From the NCBI GenBank assembly GCA_030435675.1, contig CM059622.1:16492001-16556000 (forward strand): DNA of 64,000 nucleotides, written 5' to 3'. Shown here one piece after another: positions 23,616-35,314 of the stretch (the stretch's first letter is position 1; every line of letters starts with the position of its first letter). A program made the position numbers and the translations under genes. The notes below the pieces were generated by a model. It searched no databases. It was not told the origin of the DNA and saw only the letters and a program-made list of their open reading frames with translations. This stretch comes from Steinernema hermaphroditum. Its lineage: Eukaryota; Nematoda; Chromadorea; Rhabditida; Steinernematidae.

Positions 23616-26600
23616 GCAATACTAGGTTGTCCCTAAAAGACACTCGGATGCTTCTCCTCAGTACTTTTTATGCAACTTTTGGACATTGTTTTGAGAGTGT
23701 AATGTTTTATCGAATTTTTTTTAGAAAGAATTGAATTGAAAGAAAGAATTTATCGCTCTTACACATGCTACATTTTATATTGGATTGTGCCCTTACGCTG
23801 CGCGCTTGAGAAGCGATACATTACCTGGGATAAAATTTCGATTGGAACTTAGTATGTCTATGAGATGAGATGGGATGCGTCAGCGCTTAAAGAGTGTCTC
23901 TTTGTGAGTGGTTTCTGATGTACAAGTTTTGAGTTTTGACTTTTTGACAAACCTCAACTGAAAACTCGACATTAAAGGACTGTCCATGCCAGATGCGAGA
24001 GGCTCTTCTTCTCGGTACCATTGGCTCTCACCAATCTTCGTAGGTCGATGACACCCAAAAAACACCAAAAACTGCTATCTCTAAAGTCAAACGGCTTTCT
24101 GGAAGGCTTTTTCGAAAAAACGTGTAGTGTATTTCTGTTATTCCACGTCAAAAATGGCTTTAAGTTTTGAGTTTCGCATAATCAATCACTTTCACAATGT
24201 CCTGGAAGCGACTGGCGCACTATCACTATCCCCAAAAACCTTTCGTTTTTTATTTGAATAGAGACGATTCTGTGAGTGTCAATGTTGAACTTAACGTCAA
24301 AGAATGCGCAAAATGGCATCCACACACTGCTATATAATTCAACGCCATTGCCCCTATTCCCTAAGTGAGAACTCACACAGTTGAGTAACACTCAGTGTGC
24401 ACACCGTCACTTCAATTTGTGCGTCGGAACTCGATTTAATAATGCGATTCATACACACTGTCATATGAATACTGGCAGTGCTCTTTGGTTTGGTGACAAA
24501 GGAAAGATTTGAAGCATGGAATTGTTGTGTTCGGTGGTACTTTCAAGAAGGATGTATGTGAAACAACACAAAGCACAACTATAAATACGTGTCTTTTGTT
24601 CATAAACATCGCTGAACACAGAAATTGATTTTTTACACGATTTACACGATTTATCTTCCCGAATCAACGGCTTACGCCGTGCAGGACGTCTCATATATGC
24701 ACAAAGAAGAACAGAGTCAGACCGTGGTCGCTGATTTTTTCTGATTTCGGTGGAGCAGACGAATCCGAATAGAATGCAGCGTTCCCATTAGTTTGCGCGG
24801 GCGTCGAAGTCGTGAAGAGTTGATTCCGGAAGTGGAATAGCGGTGGAGCAGAGCCAACGGAGCGGAGAGTCATCTTCGGTTCGGCTGGCGGCGTGGACTT
24901 CGGAGTTGCAACGCTTCTTCGGCTTCTCTGATGGCGCGGGTAGAGTCGGGCGGTCGTGACGGGCTTTTTGGCGAGACGGTGGAACTACGGCTCCCTGGTG
25001 TTCCAGGCCTTCTGGGAGCCGGGGCGATCATTGCGCCAACAACGACGGCCGAGAACGACCGCTCACTTAACTCATTCGGCTCAGACAGCCTCAGAGAGAG
25101 AGAGAGCGAGTGTTCGCAACGAAATCTATACATTTTATAATAGCGTTGAAAACAGGTTACTTGCTTTCTATACTATTCAAAACTATGATTTCATTTGCTG
25201 GTGTATCTTAGATTACCGAGCCAGGAGCTGGTCAGATGGAGCTAAGCGAGCTCTATGTAAGCAAAACAAAAGAAAAACTTCAAATGCTAAAATAAAGAGC
25301 TCAATTTCAAAGTGTACTTCGTGGAACTAGGAGGTGGTCAGATAGAGTAAAGCGAGCTACGGAGACATTCGAATGATAAAAACAACGGAATGGGGTGGTG
25401 GTGACGAGCTTCTTGGCCTCTTGGTCTCCCTGGATTTTCAGTCTTTTTGGGAGCCATGGACACAAATGAGATCGTCATATAAAACAACACAAAAGACATA
25501 TATTACAGCGCAATCTGAGTTCTGGCTGCAGTGCCGGAGGCGGGACCAGTGATCCCAGGGATCTTGAATCAGAGAATGTTTTCGAAAAATAATAGAATAG
25601 CGCAAATTAAATAAGTCATTAGATTAACGACTCAGGTGACACATAAATCCGGCCAATTAAGATGCGGTTCTTTCCAACTGTTCCCATCGATGGAGAAACG
25701 TATACCAAAACAACCACATTTCGTGTGCAATGACCAAGAAACTGAGTCTTTAGCCGCCGAACTGTTTTGATCTGAAAATGGGTTACGAAAATTACGAGCA
25801 AAGTAAAAAGTCTTAGCTTGACTTTGGACTTCCGCGTCGAACAGGCAGATCCTCGTGTTCTCGTAACGAAGACAAGATAGGAACTGTTAAAGTCTGATAT
25901 TTTATGTGAATAATGCTCTATTCTTAGAAGGCACCATTGTTTGTCTGTTTTACACATAAAAGCTTATCCTGATCCGCTTCTTACGCAAGCATTTACGACC
26001 ATTTTAACACTGTGACGTACAAACAATGTGCTGTGTGTATGTTTATATGTTTCCGACAATAGTATAACACTCGTAGGGTCTCGTGTTCTGGTGATCAGCA
26101 AGCAGCCTGCCACCTGACTCATCCATCTGGGATACCCCGTATATGCGCGCGGGGATAAACGCATGTTTAAATGGATCTCAGATAACGTTGCGTGTCAGGG
26201 AATTTTTCACGCATAATCGGAAAACAAACCTTCAAAGCTCTCTCACTCTTTTTACCTCTGCTTAGTATCACAAGGGCTCTGAATCCAAAATGATTGCTCT
26301 CTCTTTAAGTTCGACTCGTCTTCCCCGCGTCATCCGCTCAAGATGGCGAAGATTAGCTGTAATGCTGCTACCTAGCATCGCTACCCGCAAAAATGGTCTC
26401 GTAGCAAAATGTGTCTCCCTGTAACTTCACTCAACCGAAAGTACTTCACTGTCCGTGCAATCTACGCAAAAGCAGTGAAGCGGACTCGGTGGAATTTCAC
26501 AACCGGAGCCAGCTCGGGGTCGGGGTCGCCATGCTCGCAAGCGTTGCGTAAAAACGGTAATCGAATCCTTTTCAATTTATAAATAGAAACACAGCATTCT

Positions 26601-26648
26601 TAATGCATACACAATGGGGACATTCATTTGCCAGTAATTTTGCCAGCG

Positions 26649-27888
26649 TCACTCCTTCAATCCAGCATTGAAATAGTTGCTGAGAATCTGGAAATGGTCC
26701 TTGTGGGCCTCCGAAGTTCTTTTTGCCACTGCCACCTTTCGTTTAGCTTTGCTAAAGGAAAAACTCACTACAAGATCATAGAATCTACGACTTACTTCAA
26801 GCAATACATCTTCAGAATCACCAAAAACGGTAATAGCAAGTTGTAGAGGACATAGATGTCGATGGAAAACATGAAGTCCGAAATGAAAGGTGATGCGGGG
26901 AGACTCAAAATGACGAAGAACATCACTGTAGCCAGGAGGATTGTGGCGCAATGCACAAAAGCCAGTTGAAGGACGTTCGATAGAGATTCGACATTCTCGT
27001 CTACTTGATATTTATAGGCCAAAGAAGCATTGATTCTGTTCCGTTCGTTCTTCCATCGACGATTCAGTCCATAGAGAACTAAGAAGATAACAATATTGAC
27101 CGCTTCAATGCCAATGAGTATGATCAGACCCTGAAATATCTCCTTGTATTTGACGATTTGCTCGAACTAACCATCTTCTGAACGTAGGGAGGCACGTATC
27201 CTACCGTAGCCGTAGCTGACCATCCGTCTGGCAAAGCATTCGCTATCATATAGTAGCTCTTGAGCCCGGCGAGAAGGATGGTGATGAGCACGAGAATCCA
27301 TCCTGGGAACGTTCTCAAATGCTTCTCATAGCATCGAGCGTAAACGGTCGCTACAGTACGCTCCAGCCCAAGACAGGTCAGGCTCAAGCCGAGGGCGTTA
27401 ACACAGAACACTTCGGGTAGCTTGAGGCCTTCGGCCAAACGGCCAGGAAGCAGAGGGATCGGGCAGCCCTGAAATCTTCGTAGATTGATGGGGATATCTA
27501 TCCTTCGTTCTTACATTACTTGCTGTTCTAAGGAACATAATCCTGACCAGATCCGAACCATCGATGAATACGAAGCCTAGTGATGTGAGTAGATTGAACA
27601 CGAAATGACTTCTTATCAGGATCCTAGCATTTGGATGATATTTTCGTGTCACTCTCTGCAACAAAAGATGATTTTTCGGGAGCCTTGTCATCCTCTAACC
27701 TCTGCGTACAATGCGTAGACGATGGCCAAGGCAGCACAAGCGCTAACAGCGACACGTAGCCAGGCCAAAGAGAGAGGAATCGGAGCGTTGGCGTAGTGAA
27801 GAGCCTTGGCACATGGAACATCCATCTCTGAATCCATGTAAGTAGACAGTAGACGCGATGTTTGGCGCCGAATCCGCATGTAATTCAT
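26649..27888 (-). CDS. Sre/Sra-superfamily 7TM chemoreceptor
   Basis: Five exons (27888-27700, 27655-27515, 27468-27172, 27130-26796, 26751-26649) give 354 residues. Landmarks: RVTRKYHPNARILIRSHF, DLVRIMFLR, VNALGLSLTCLGLERTVATVY with YEKHLRTF, SLAYKYQVDENVESLSNVLQLAFVHC, and AHKDHFQILSNYF at the end. The intron that splits the paralogues after KYQ is missing here: the exon continues from KYQ directly into VDEN. The first exon is longer than in paralogues (63 codons); the start could instead be the internal MDSEMDVP. It is closest in wording to the gene at 16.4-18.6 kb. All splice sites are canonical and no lesion is seen. Confidence 0.82.
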
Positions 27889-28642
27889 GTTTTCCACTTA
27901 TAAGCATTAGTGTTTAACATCGAGAGCGACAGCACTTTAGCGCGATAATACTAAGGCATGTGAGAACGTGTAGTGCATAAGTTTCATACTTATTCCTAAC
28001 GGGATTGAGCATAATGGTGAGGTTTAGGTGGAATGTAGGAGTTGTTTTCTGGAGTAATTCGAAGTAGGGGTGAGGGGAATGTAGTCGGAGAAACGGCAAA
28101 GGCTTAACGATACCAAAAGATGTAAATGGACTGCACTTAATACGTTAATAAACCCGGCTGCGCGCGAATTCGCGCCCTCCAGGTACTAAAAGCCAATTAG
28201 CCTGTAGCCCTGCGGGCGGCAAGATTGGCGCTCATGCAAAAAGCTGAAGTTGGGGCCTAAAACTGTAGCCCTGCGAGCGGCAAGACACCAATAGCCCTGC
28301 GGGCGGCAAGATTGGCGCTCATGTAAATGGCTAAAGTGGGCGAAAAAATTGTAAAGTTTCAGGAAACTCGAACCGAAAACACTGCTGGTTACAAAACAGG
28401 CAAAAAATCACTCAAAAACAGAAAAAAAAAATTCAAAGCCTAGCATCGCCAGAGAGATAGTGGAAGTAGAGGACTACCACCTCAACTGTCTGTGTGGCTC
28501 ATTGCGAACGTTCTCTGTTTGTAAGCTGGCGGTGTCGGGTTCGGTTCCCCTCGGGGTCCTTATTTTGTGTGGGTGTTACCGCCGTGCGCACGGAAAAACA
28601 CACACACACATACACACACACAGACCAACGGACCAGAGTTGT

Positions 28643-28790
28643 CCGGGTACCCGAAACCGAACCCGAACCCGAAACCGAAACTTTCGGGTACCCGAAACCG
28701 AAATTTTCGGGTACCCGAAACCGAAACCGAACCCGAAAAAACCGAAACCGAAACCGAAAAAACCGAAACCGAAACCGAAAACCCGAAGTT
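28643..28790 (+). repeat. CCGAAA/CCGAAC array 1
   Basis: Tandem hexamers CCGAAA and CCGAAC interrupted by the palindrome TTTCGGGTACCCGAAA. Very asymmetric strands (C/A on plus). The long frames across it (RNRNFRVPETE-type) are translations of the repeat, not genes. Confidence 0.9.
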
Positions 28791-29219
28791 GTTTTTGAAG
28801 TTGGGGACATTTTTTTTCCTTTTTCCCGCAGTCCTTTTCGTGCGTCCTTCAGTTTAAGACTAAACTGTATCAACGTGAAACTCTCAGAAAAGGTGGACGT
28901 CAAACTGTCTACAAAGGTTACAAAGTTAATGAACTTGTCGTCGGTGCATCCCACTCATGTTCACGTCATAAGCGCGGACCGACACCTTGGTACCGTTGTG
29001 GCGCCACGCTTACGCCCAAAGTTTGCACTAGCACGATCAAAACGGCGACCGAACGTACGAAATATCCTACTTTTTCTGGAGATCTCGATATCTCAAAGCG
29101 CTAATATAGGTTCTGGGTCTCGCCGCGCTGTGACTGATCGCTTTTATGGGGTTAGAAAAAATAAAATCGCGGTTCGACAGTTCCAAAACACCGAAAATCA
29201 GGGAAATCCAACCGGGAAG

Positions 29220-29428
29220 TTCGGGTACCCGACCCGAAACCGAACCCGAAACCGAAATTTTCGGGTACCCGAAACCGAACCCGAAACCGAAACCGAAACT
29301 TTCGGGTACCCGAAACCGAACCCGAAACCGAAACCGAAGCGTTCGGGTACCCGACCCGAAAAACCGAAACCGACACCCAAACCCGACCCGAAAACCCGAA
29401 AAACCCGACCCGAAAACCCGAACCCGAC
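29220..29428 (+). repeat. CCGAAA/CCGAAC array 2
   Basis: Same hexamers and the same CGGGTACCCGA palindromes as array 1, repeated about every 30-45 bp, grading into CCCGAAAA at the right end. Confidence 0.9.
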
Positions 29429-29473
29429 AACTCTGCAACGGACCCGTCGGCTCTCCATTTATATATAGGGGAT

Positions 29474-29865
29474 AAACCCGGCTGCGCGCGAACTGATCAT
29501 GCAAAGGGCTGAATTTGGGGCCAAAAAAACTGTAGCCCGGCGGCGGCAAGATTGGTGCTCCTGAAAATGACTGAAGTTGTCCAAAAAACTGCAAAGCTAA
29601 AAAATACGCTAAAAACGGCACAAAAACTGTAAAGAAACACAAAGTCTTGCGTCCCCAAATATATGGTGGAAGTATAGCGCTACCATCTCAACTGCTTGTG
29701 TGGCTCATTGTGAACGTGCTTCGTTTGTAAGCGGGCGGTGCCGGGTTCGGTTCTCCTCGGGGTCCTTATTTTGTGTGGGTGTTTTCCCTGTGCTCACGGA
29801 AAAACACACACACACACACAAACAGACCAACGGACCCGTCGGTTCTCCATTTATATATAGGGGAT
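29474..29865 (+). repeat. SINE-like unit 2 (392 bp)
   Basis: Begins AAACCCGGCTGCGCGCG immediately after unit 1 ends with AGGGGAT, so the two are head-to-tail. It contains the core GTGTGGCTCATTGTGAACGT and B-box-like GGGTTCGGTTCTCC, then the CA repeat and the end CTCCATTTATATATAGGGGAT. No CCGAAA expansion. Confidence 0.75.
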
Positions 29866-32812
29866 GACTGATAGGAAGCATCTTGTATCCTCCCGAGGTT
29901 TAAGCAATATACTGATATTTGTGAGACAAACAATATGGGCAGTAAAAGATGCTTTTTATTGGATGAGTTGATCTTTGAGATAAGATTTGAGTGATGAGTG
30001 CCTGTTGCAGTGATTCCGATCGAGTCTGAAATCCAAACGGATCCGAGTCTCCAGGCCGAACTCCTCGGCATCTCTGCCTGAGAACACAGAACGCTTTTTA
30101 TACATGCGCAAATAACTACAAACAGACTCCATTGAACAGCAAGGGCCCGTATTTAAATGCTAGGACCCACATAGAGAGGGAGGACTCTGGTATTATTATA
30201 GCCTCCATTTTTGAACTCATTCTGGCGAACGCGACAAGAAGACAGGCGATCTTGGAGTGTAACACCATGTGATAGGATTGATTTCACAAATAAAGAAGCA
30301 GAAGAGATGACGAAGGAAGTAGAAGGAGCCTATTGACAACATGTCTTCTGGTACGTGACAACTCGCCGCCGCATACTAGGCAAAACACTCAAAGTCAGCG
30401 CTATCACAGAAGAAAAGACAATCTATGACAATCAAAAGCCTACATTTTCAGTGGAAAGGACAAACTGTGGGACTTATTGAGTGTATAAACTTGACTGTCC
30501 TTGCGCAAATGTGAGTGAAAAATAGTGGTTTTTAGTGTTTACTAGAGGCGTCTGACACATATGATTGCCATGACATTTTGTCAATGTTTTTATTGCACAA
30601 ACTTTATTAAGAACTGGACGATCTGGACGATTGGACGACCCGATTGCTGGGGACAATGAAAGAAAACCAGGTCAGAAGTTGTAATAACGTTATAACAGGA
30701 ACAGAAGAGAAGACGAACGAAGTAGAAGAAGAAAATGGTGCGATGCGCCAATTGTGATGGACCACGACCTAACCATGGGTCTTAGTAAATAAACTGCCCT
30801 TGCGTAAGTATGAGTAAAAAATAGCTATTAGGTCAAGTTTATTAAGTCCGCTCGGAATGTTGTACAAACTTCATTGAGAACAGCACGATCTCTACATGAT
30901 CTATTAAAACGCTCTTAATGTTATGAGATAAAGAACACGAAGGACACAACGAGGACAATTATATGAAGGCCATATACCATAACTAGCACCTACACGTGAC
31001 CGATATGTTTCGCAACCTTCCTATAAGTCACAAAGCACTATATAGTAAAAAATGAAATGCATGTCCAATATTGCACGTGGACTAGATTGGCACTTTGCAG
31101 TTTTACATGTCGCTGTTATATCACCACTGTAGTCAAGCTTGCATTCACGAGTGAAGATTTCATCCAATCTGTCGCTTATTGAATAGATAGGCAGATATAC
31201 TCATTGTATGTTGCCTACAAGCTAGCATGGATAGGTCTCTCTCAAAGAAAGTCGCAACATTTCAATTGTGAATTTCGTGAAACCATGAAGCCATGAAAAC
31301 AAAATAATTTGTTATGGACGATCTAGAGTAGCCTGGTTGTTAAGTTGGAAACGTGTCGCTATCGTGACCATTGCTCATTCATGTTAATCTCACAGATTTC
31401 ACTCATAGTGCGATTGTCCCGGTTCCCAGAAGGCTTGGAACATGGATCTGGAGATTCACCGATCGGCCAAGAAAGTCACCACTAGCGCCCGACTTAACGC
31501 ACGCCTTTTACCCAGACCATAGCTCACTGAAAGAGCGAAGCCTAGGCCCAAGTGGGGACGACGTGTTCTACTAGGATATGGTCTGCTCCAGTGAACAAAG
31601 AAAGGAACCGCGACTATCGTGCCCTACAACTGTTCCTTAGTATAAATATCATAAAAACATGATGGCGACACCAAGAGGTAGGAAGGCTAAATCGAATCTC
31701 CAGATTATGACAGTGTATCGACTCTACACACTGTCGGACATCGCTCAAATGCACACCTCACAAGAGACTCGTTAGCGCATAATGTGACGCAAGTCGACAA
31801 AAACAAAAAACAAACGTGTCGGTTTGTTTTCGATTCAACGATATAAGACAACATCCGGATCTGAAGATCCATCCGAAGAGTACTATTCACGAACAGATGA
31901 GGGCTCAGATGTCCCGGAAGACAAACGTCATTTCGATTTTCGAGGAAAAGGTGAATGAAGATAATGATAGACTTGAATTGTCACGTTAACGAGTTCCTTT
32001 CATCACATTTGGAAATCTCCATCTTGACCAATAATATAAGCGACATGAAAAGGAGTAGTTCACATCACGAAATAACGGAATACATCTATAAAGCGCATCA
32101 GACCAAGACTAACAGAGACGGATTGGAGGAAAAGAACAATTTTTGACTAATTGCTAATTAGGCTTGGAACACAGAAACATTCCTTTTATCACGTTCCTAG
32201 TTTGCTGTGTTAGTTAATAAGGCCAATGCTGTAGAATACGAGTACGAACATCCGATTCGAACGTTCAGCTCACAAGGAGACCTGAAAGTCGGTCTGAAAA
32301 TTTGTAGACCGCAGTGGCCCTGAACACAGGGCACATGGTCCCGATTCCTTTGGCGATTCCTTTTTCGGAAGCAAAAGATTATGTTATTTTGTAAACATGA
32401 AATGAAGGCAATTTGAAAAAATTTGTTATGGCTATCTACGATGATGTAGATAGACAGTATAAAGAGAGAAATGAGAGAAGCAAGATAGTAAACTAGCGAC
32501 CAGGTCATATTTTCTTTACATATGAGCAAAGATGGAAAACGGCTGAGCCGTAGTGTATATCCTTATCAGCCGTTCAGCTTGACGATCCCATCCGTTCATG
32601 CTATCTAGCTATCTACGAAGAAGTAGGTAATAACATGAGAAATTCCAACAGCCACTCCTTTCAACACTTATGGCTCCATCCGAATAGCAGGAATACTGAG
32701 TACGGAAGCACAATCCAATGTCACGGGACAACGTCACGATTCAACAATCAGCGATTAATTGGTACTAATCGAATTGGGGGAACATTTGCTATCCAATGAC
32801 TTTTGACTGACG
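29866..32812. other. 3 kb gene-poor interval with a diverged tandem duplication
   Basis: About 30290-30640 and 30690-30900 are diverged direct copies: both contain AGAAGAGA.GACGAA.GAAGTAGAAG, then CTTGCG.AA.TGAGT.AAAAATAG, then ACAAACTT.ATT.AGAAC..GACGATCT-like sequence. Nothing else is supported as a gene. Confidence 0.5.
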
Positions 32813-32825
32813 GATGTTTTGCACG

Positions 32826-33319
32826 ATCGGACTCGTGTCGCGGTCGCGAGCGGTCGGTCCCTCCGGTCGCTCTCTGAGTGTCTGGTCGGTCAGATGGCAA
32901 ACCCCGTGGCAGTTGTGACTGTTCCGGCTTCCAGAGGGAATTGGGACACCCGGAAGTCGTAGTCCCACCACCGCTGACAACAAGATATCCGACGTCAAGA
33001 ATCCGGCCACGTGAGAAGTCATCCCGAAGGTCGCCGACGCTCTGAGGACGCCACCACCATCGAAGACGCAACTCCCGGACCACGGACCATCAGATTCGAG
33101 CACAGAAGCGTGCGCTGTGCTGCAAACGATGTTCCGCTCCTGAATCCGAAGATTTGCCGATTCCCAGAAGCCCCATGAAGCTCTCCGCCAACCACCGGTT
33201 CGACATCTACGCCGCGCCAGGGATGAAGCCGTCTTCCAGACATCCTCTGTTTGTCTATTTTCGGTGTCGCGCAAGGCATAATGCCTTTGATTCGCGAAAT
33301 AAAATCGTGAAAAAATCGT
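32826..33319 (+). mobile_element. 0.5-kb retroposon, copy 1, with 13-bp TSD
   Basis: A 494-bp sequence whose only other copy in the window is at 58793-59285 in the same orientation. GATGTTTTGCACG occurs immediately on both sides (32813-32825 and 33320-33332), a perfect 13-bp target-site duplication. The right end is GAAATAAAATCGTG followed by AAAAAATCGTG, i.e. an AATAAA signal and a short A-rich tandem tail. The two copies have slightly different 5' ends. This is the pattern of target-primed reverse transcription. No cleanly shared long protein frame is seen; it may be a SINE or a processed copy of a transcript. Confidence 0.85.
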
Positions 33320-33332
33320 GATGTTTTGCACG

Positions 33333-35314
33333 TTTTAGTTGGTTGTTTGGAATAATATGGAGCAGTGCTAAGCGGTCCGTGGAATAGCGAATCAAAGACA
33401 TGGTACCAGCCAGCAAGCTGAAGTCATCACGTAAAGAGAAGAAGAATAGATAGTAGCCACCCTGCTCCAGTCGAAAGAGGGGCTTGTGAACCGAAAGGGG
33501 CTAAACTAGATGGTGGCGATGGGCACACCGATCAATGTGTTTTTGCTCTTAGAGCTTTGTTCGTTTTAGCGGAAAACTCAATACATGCTCTCGAATTCGT
33601 TAAGTAAGCGCAAGTTTTGGGTCCATGTGGGTCCGAGACCTAGGGCAAACCTGGACTATTTGTATGAGTTCGAGTCACAACAAATAAATTTTAACGAAAT
33701 AGTAATATAAGACAAGCAAAAATTCAGAATCTTCAGAGCTGTAGCTCAGATTTTTGCCACTGCAATGCTAATGGCACTTCATCAAACGGCTTTAGGACTC
33801 TAAATAACGTCTATCGTCGAACAATAGCCTGAAAACTGCGCGCTTTACGAGCTACTTTTATAAAATTTACTAAGACTGATACGAGAATTTCTCAAAAACT
33901 AACACTACTTACACCCCATCTAATGAATAAAATGAATAAAACACACTCAATCCGAAATTTCAGAATCACACCATAAAGCTGGTTTCCGCTTCAATGGCAG
34001 CCAGTGCGGTAAAATTTAGAGTCTGACTTCGGATAATCCATCACGTCATGAACAACAAGTTCGCGTGACAAAGTTTTGAGAAGTCAGTACTTGAAGTAGT
34101 TCACTGAATGGGTCTGAGTCCCTTTTCGAATTGAAGGATCCGTCTTGCCTGTGTTTTGGTGGAAGCGTATTAAGTAAAACGATCATGCTCAAATGAAACA
34201 TAGAAACACAGCTTGAAGAAGAACTCATTGTGTACAACGGACCATGACCGAGGTAATACCCAAATGAAGATCGCCACTTTTCTTCGGCCGTGTGAAATAT
34301 GTGTAGTACTCCACCGGCTCGCTTATACTCCGAAGAGTGCCACGCGGGTCTTGTCGGGTAGATCTGAAATGGGGCGTTGACAGGTCGACCAACCTGTTCA
34401 ACAAGAGCGAGAGAGAGGGATGTAACACAAGTGATTTATGCTACATCTAGTCGAGAGACTGACAATCGAGACAATACAGGCCTATTTAAAGGATTTACAT
34501 AGACTGTCTGTATAGAACGTCGTAGGAGATGGGAGAAATCCATCGCATCTGCGACAGGCCGTTTGACCTTACAGAACAAGTTTAACAAACTATTAGTGAA
34601 GTAATTGAATTGTGTTGAATTTGAACGAAAACCTTATTTTAGAAAGCGGTTTTCATGGTATCTACTTGATCAGTACCCAAAAGTGCAAGATTCCAGCGTT
34701 CTAACTATGTCGATCGTCATAAATGTCGTATAAAGAATATGCCCTCTATGCAAGCGGAGAACCAACGGGTTGTTTGAAAGATATGATCGGAGATCGACTC
34801 CCGTAGCGGCGTAGAACCCACCCCGACCGATTACAAAGCAAGCATATTCGTAATGAGCCACATAGAGACAGTTGAAATGCGGTGGATTCAGTAATGTTAT
34901 GCCTTCGGGGCCTGCGAGTACAGCCTACACTCCTTCATGACTTCGCCCACCCCGGCGATAGACATTACCGAAGGTTCCCTTATTAGAGGATATAAGACTG
35001 TCTTGTAAGTGTCCTCTCATTATTCAACTAGATTCTTCGATTCGTTTCTTCGAATTGCCAATTACGCATCATGACAAACTTCCACTATACCACGTGAGAA
35101 TCAATTGTCTAATCCAATCGACATGACTCGTTTAATTCCTTCTAGGTAGCCGTTAAATGATTCATTACAGTCATGGGTAGGCAATGTTTCCGGACAGCAA
35201 TTTGTGTCCTTCTTTGAATCGACACTCAAATTGAATTCTGCTTATTGCATTGACTACAAAAAGTAGCTTTCCGCGATTTATCTACACCAAAGATCAGCAA
35301 AAACAGGACACGAA
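33333..35314. other. Gene-poor interval
   Basis: No firm gene. A minus-strand exon-like stretch lies at about 34275-34375 (acceptor CCCATTTCAG, donor GTATTACC; one frame contains RAGGVLHIFHTAEEKW, another also stays open), with a second exon-like piece at 34046-34155. I cannot tie them into a gene. A SINE-like copy lies at 34795-34885. Confidence 0.35.
34795..34885 (-). repeat. SINE-like tRNA-related repeat copy
   Basis: The minus strand reads CAACTGTCTCTATGTGGCTC then ATTACGAATATG, with GTGGGTTCTACGCC about 40 bases later, matching the family core. Confidence 0.5.

Larger units (their letters stand above)
19507..26648. other. 7 kb gene-poor, repeat-rich interval
   Basis: No gene is strongly supported. 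It holds a GC-rich foldback (20935-21133), a tRNA-like remnant (about 21760-21860), a possible coding remnant (22164-22842), a perfect 19-bp hairpin (22892-22937) and a SINE-like copy (23525-23615). A repeat segment at 24950-25060 (GACGGGCTTTTTGGC...TCTGGGAGCC) recurs in diverged form at 25400-25455. The frames at 24461-25133 fall in this repetitive DNA. Confidence 0.5.
28149..29469 (+). repeat. SINE-like unit 1, expanded by CCGAAA arrays
   Basis: Starts AAACCCGGCTGCGCGCG, contains GTAGCCCTGCGGGCGGCAAG twice, then the tRNA-related core (GTGTGGCTCATTGCGAACGT ... GGGTTCGGTTCCCC), a CA-rich stretch, and ends CTCCATTTATATATAGGGGAT. It has the same layout as unit 2 at 29474-29865 (392 bp), but is more than three times longer because of two CCGAAA-type arrays and about 420 bp of other sequence between them. 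Confidence 0.75.

Noticed and set aside
28494..29468. 324-codon plus-strand frame and overlapping minus-strand frames.
   Set aside because: They are translations of the CCGAAA/CCGAAC arrays (RNRNFRVPETE-like repeats).
32789..33331. 180-codon minus-strand frame (and its relative at 58.5-59.2 kb).
   Set aside because: It spans the retroposon, contains no known domain, runs opposite to the AATAAA signal, and differs between copies.
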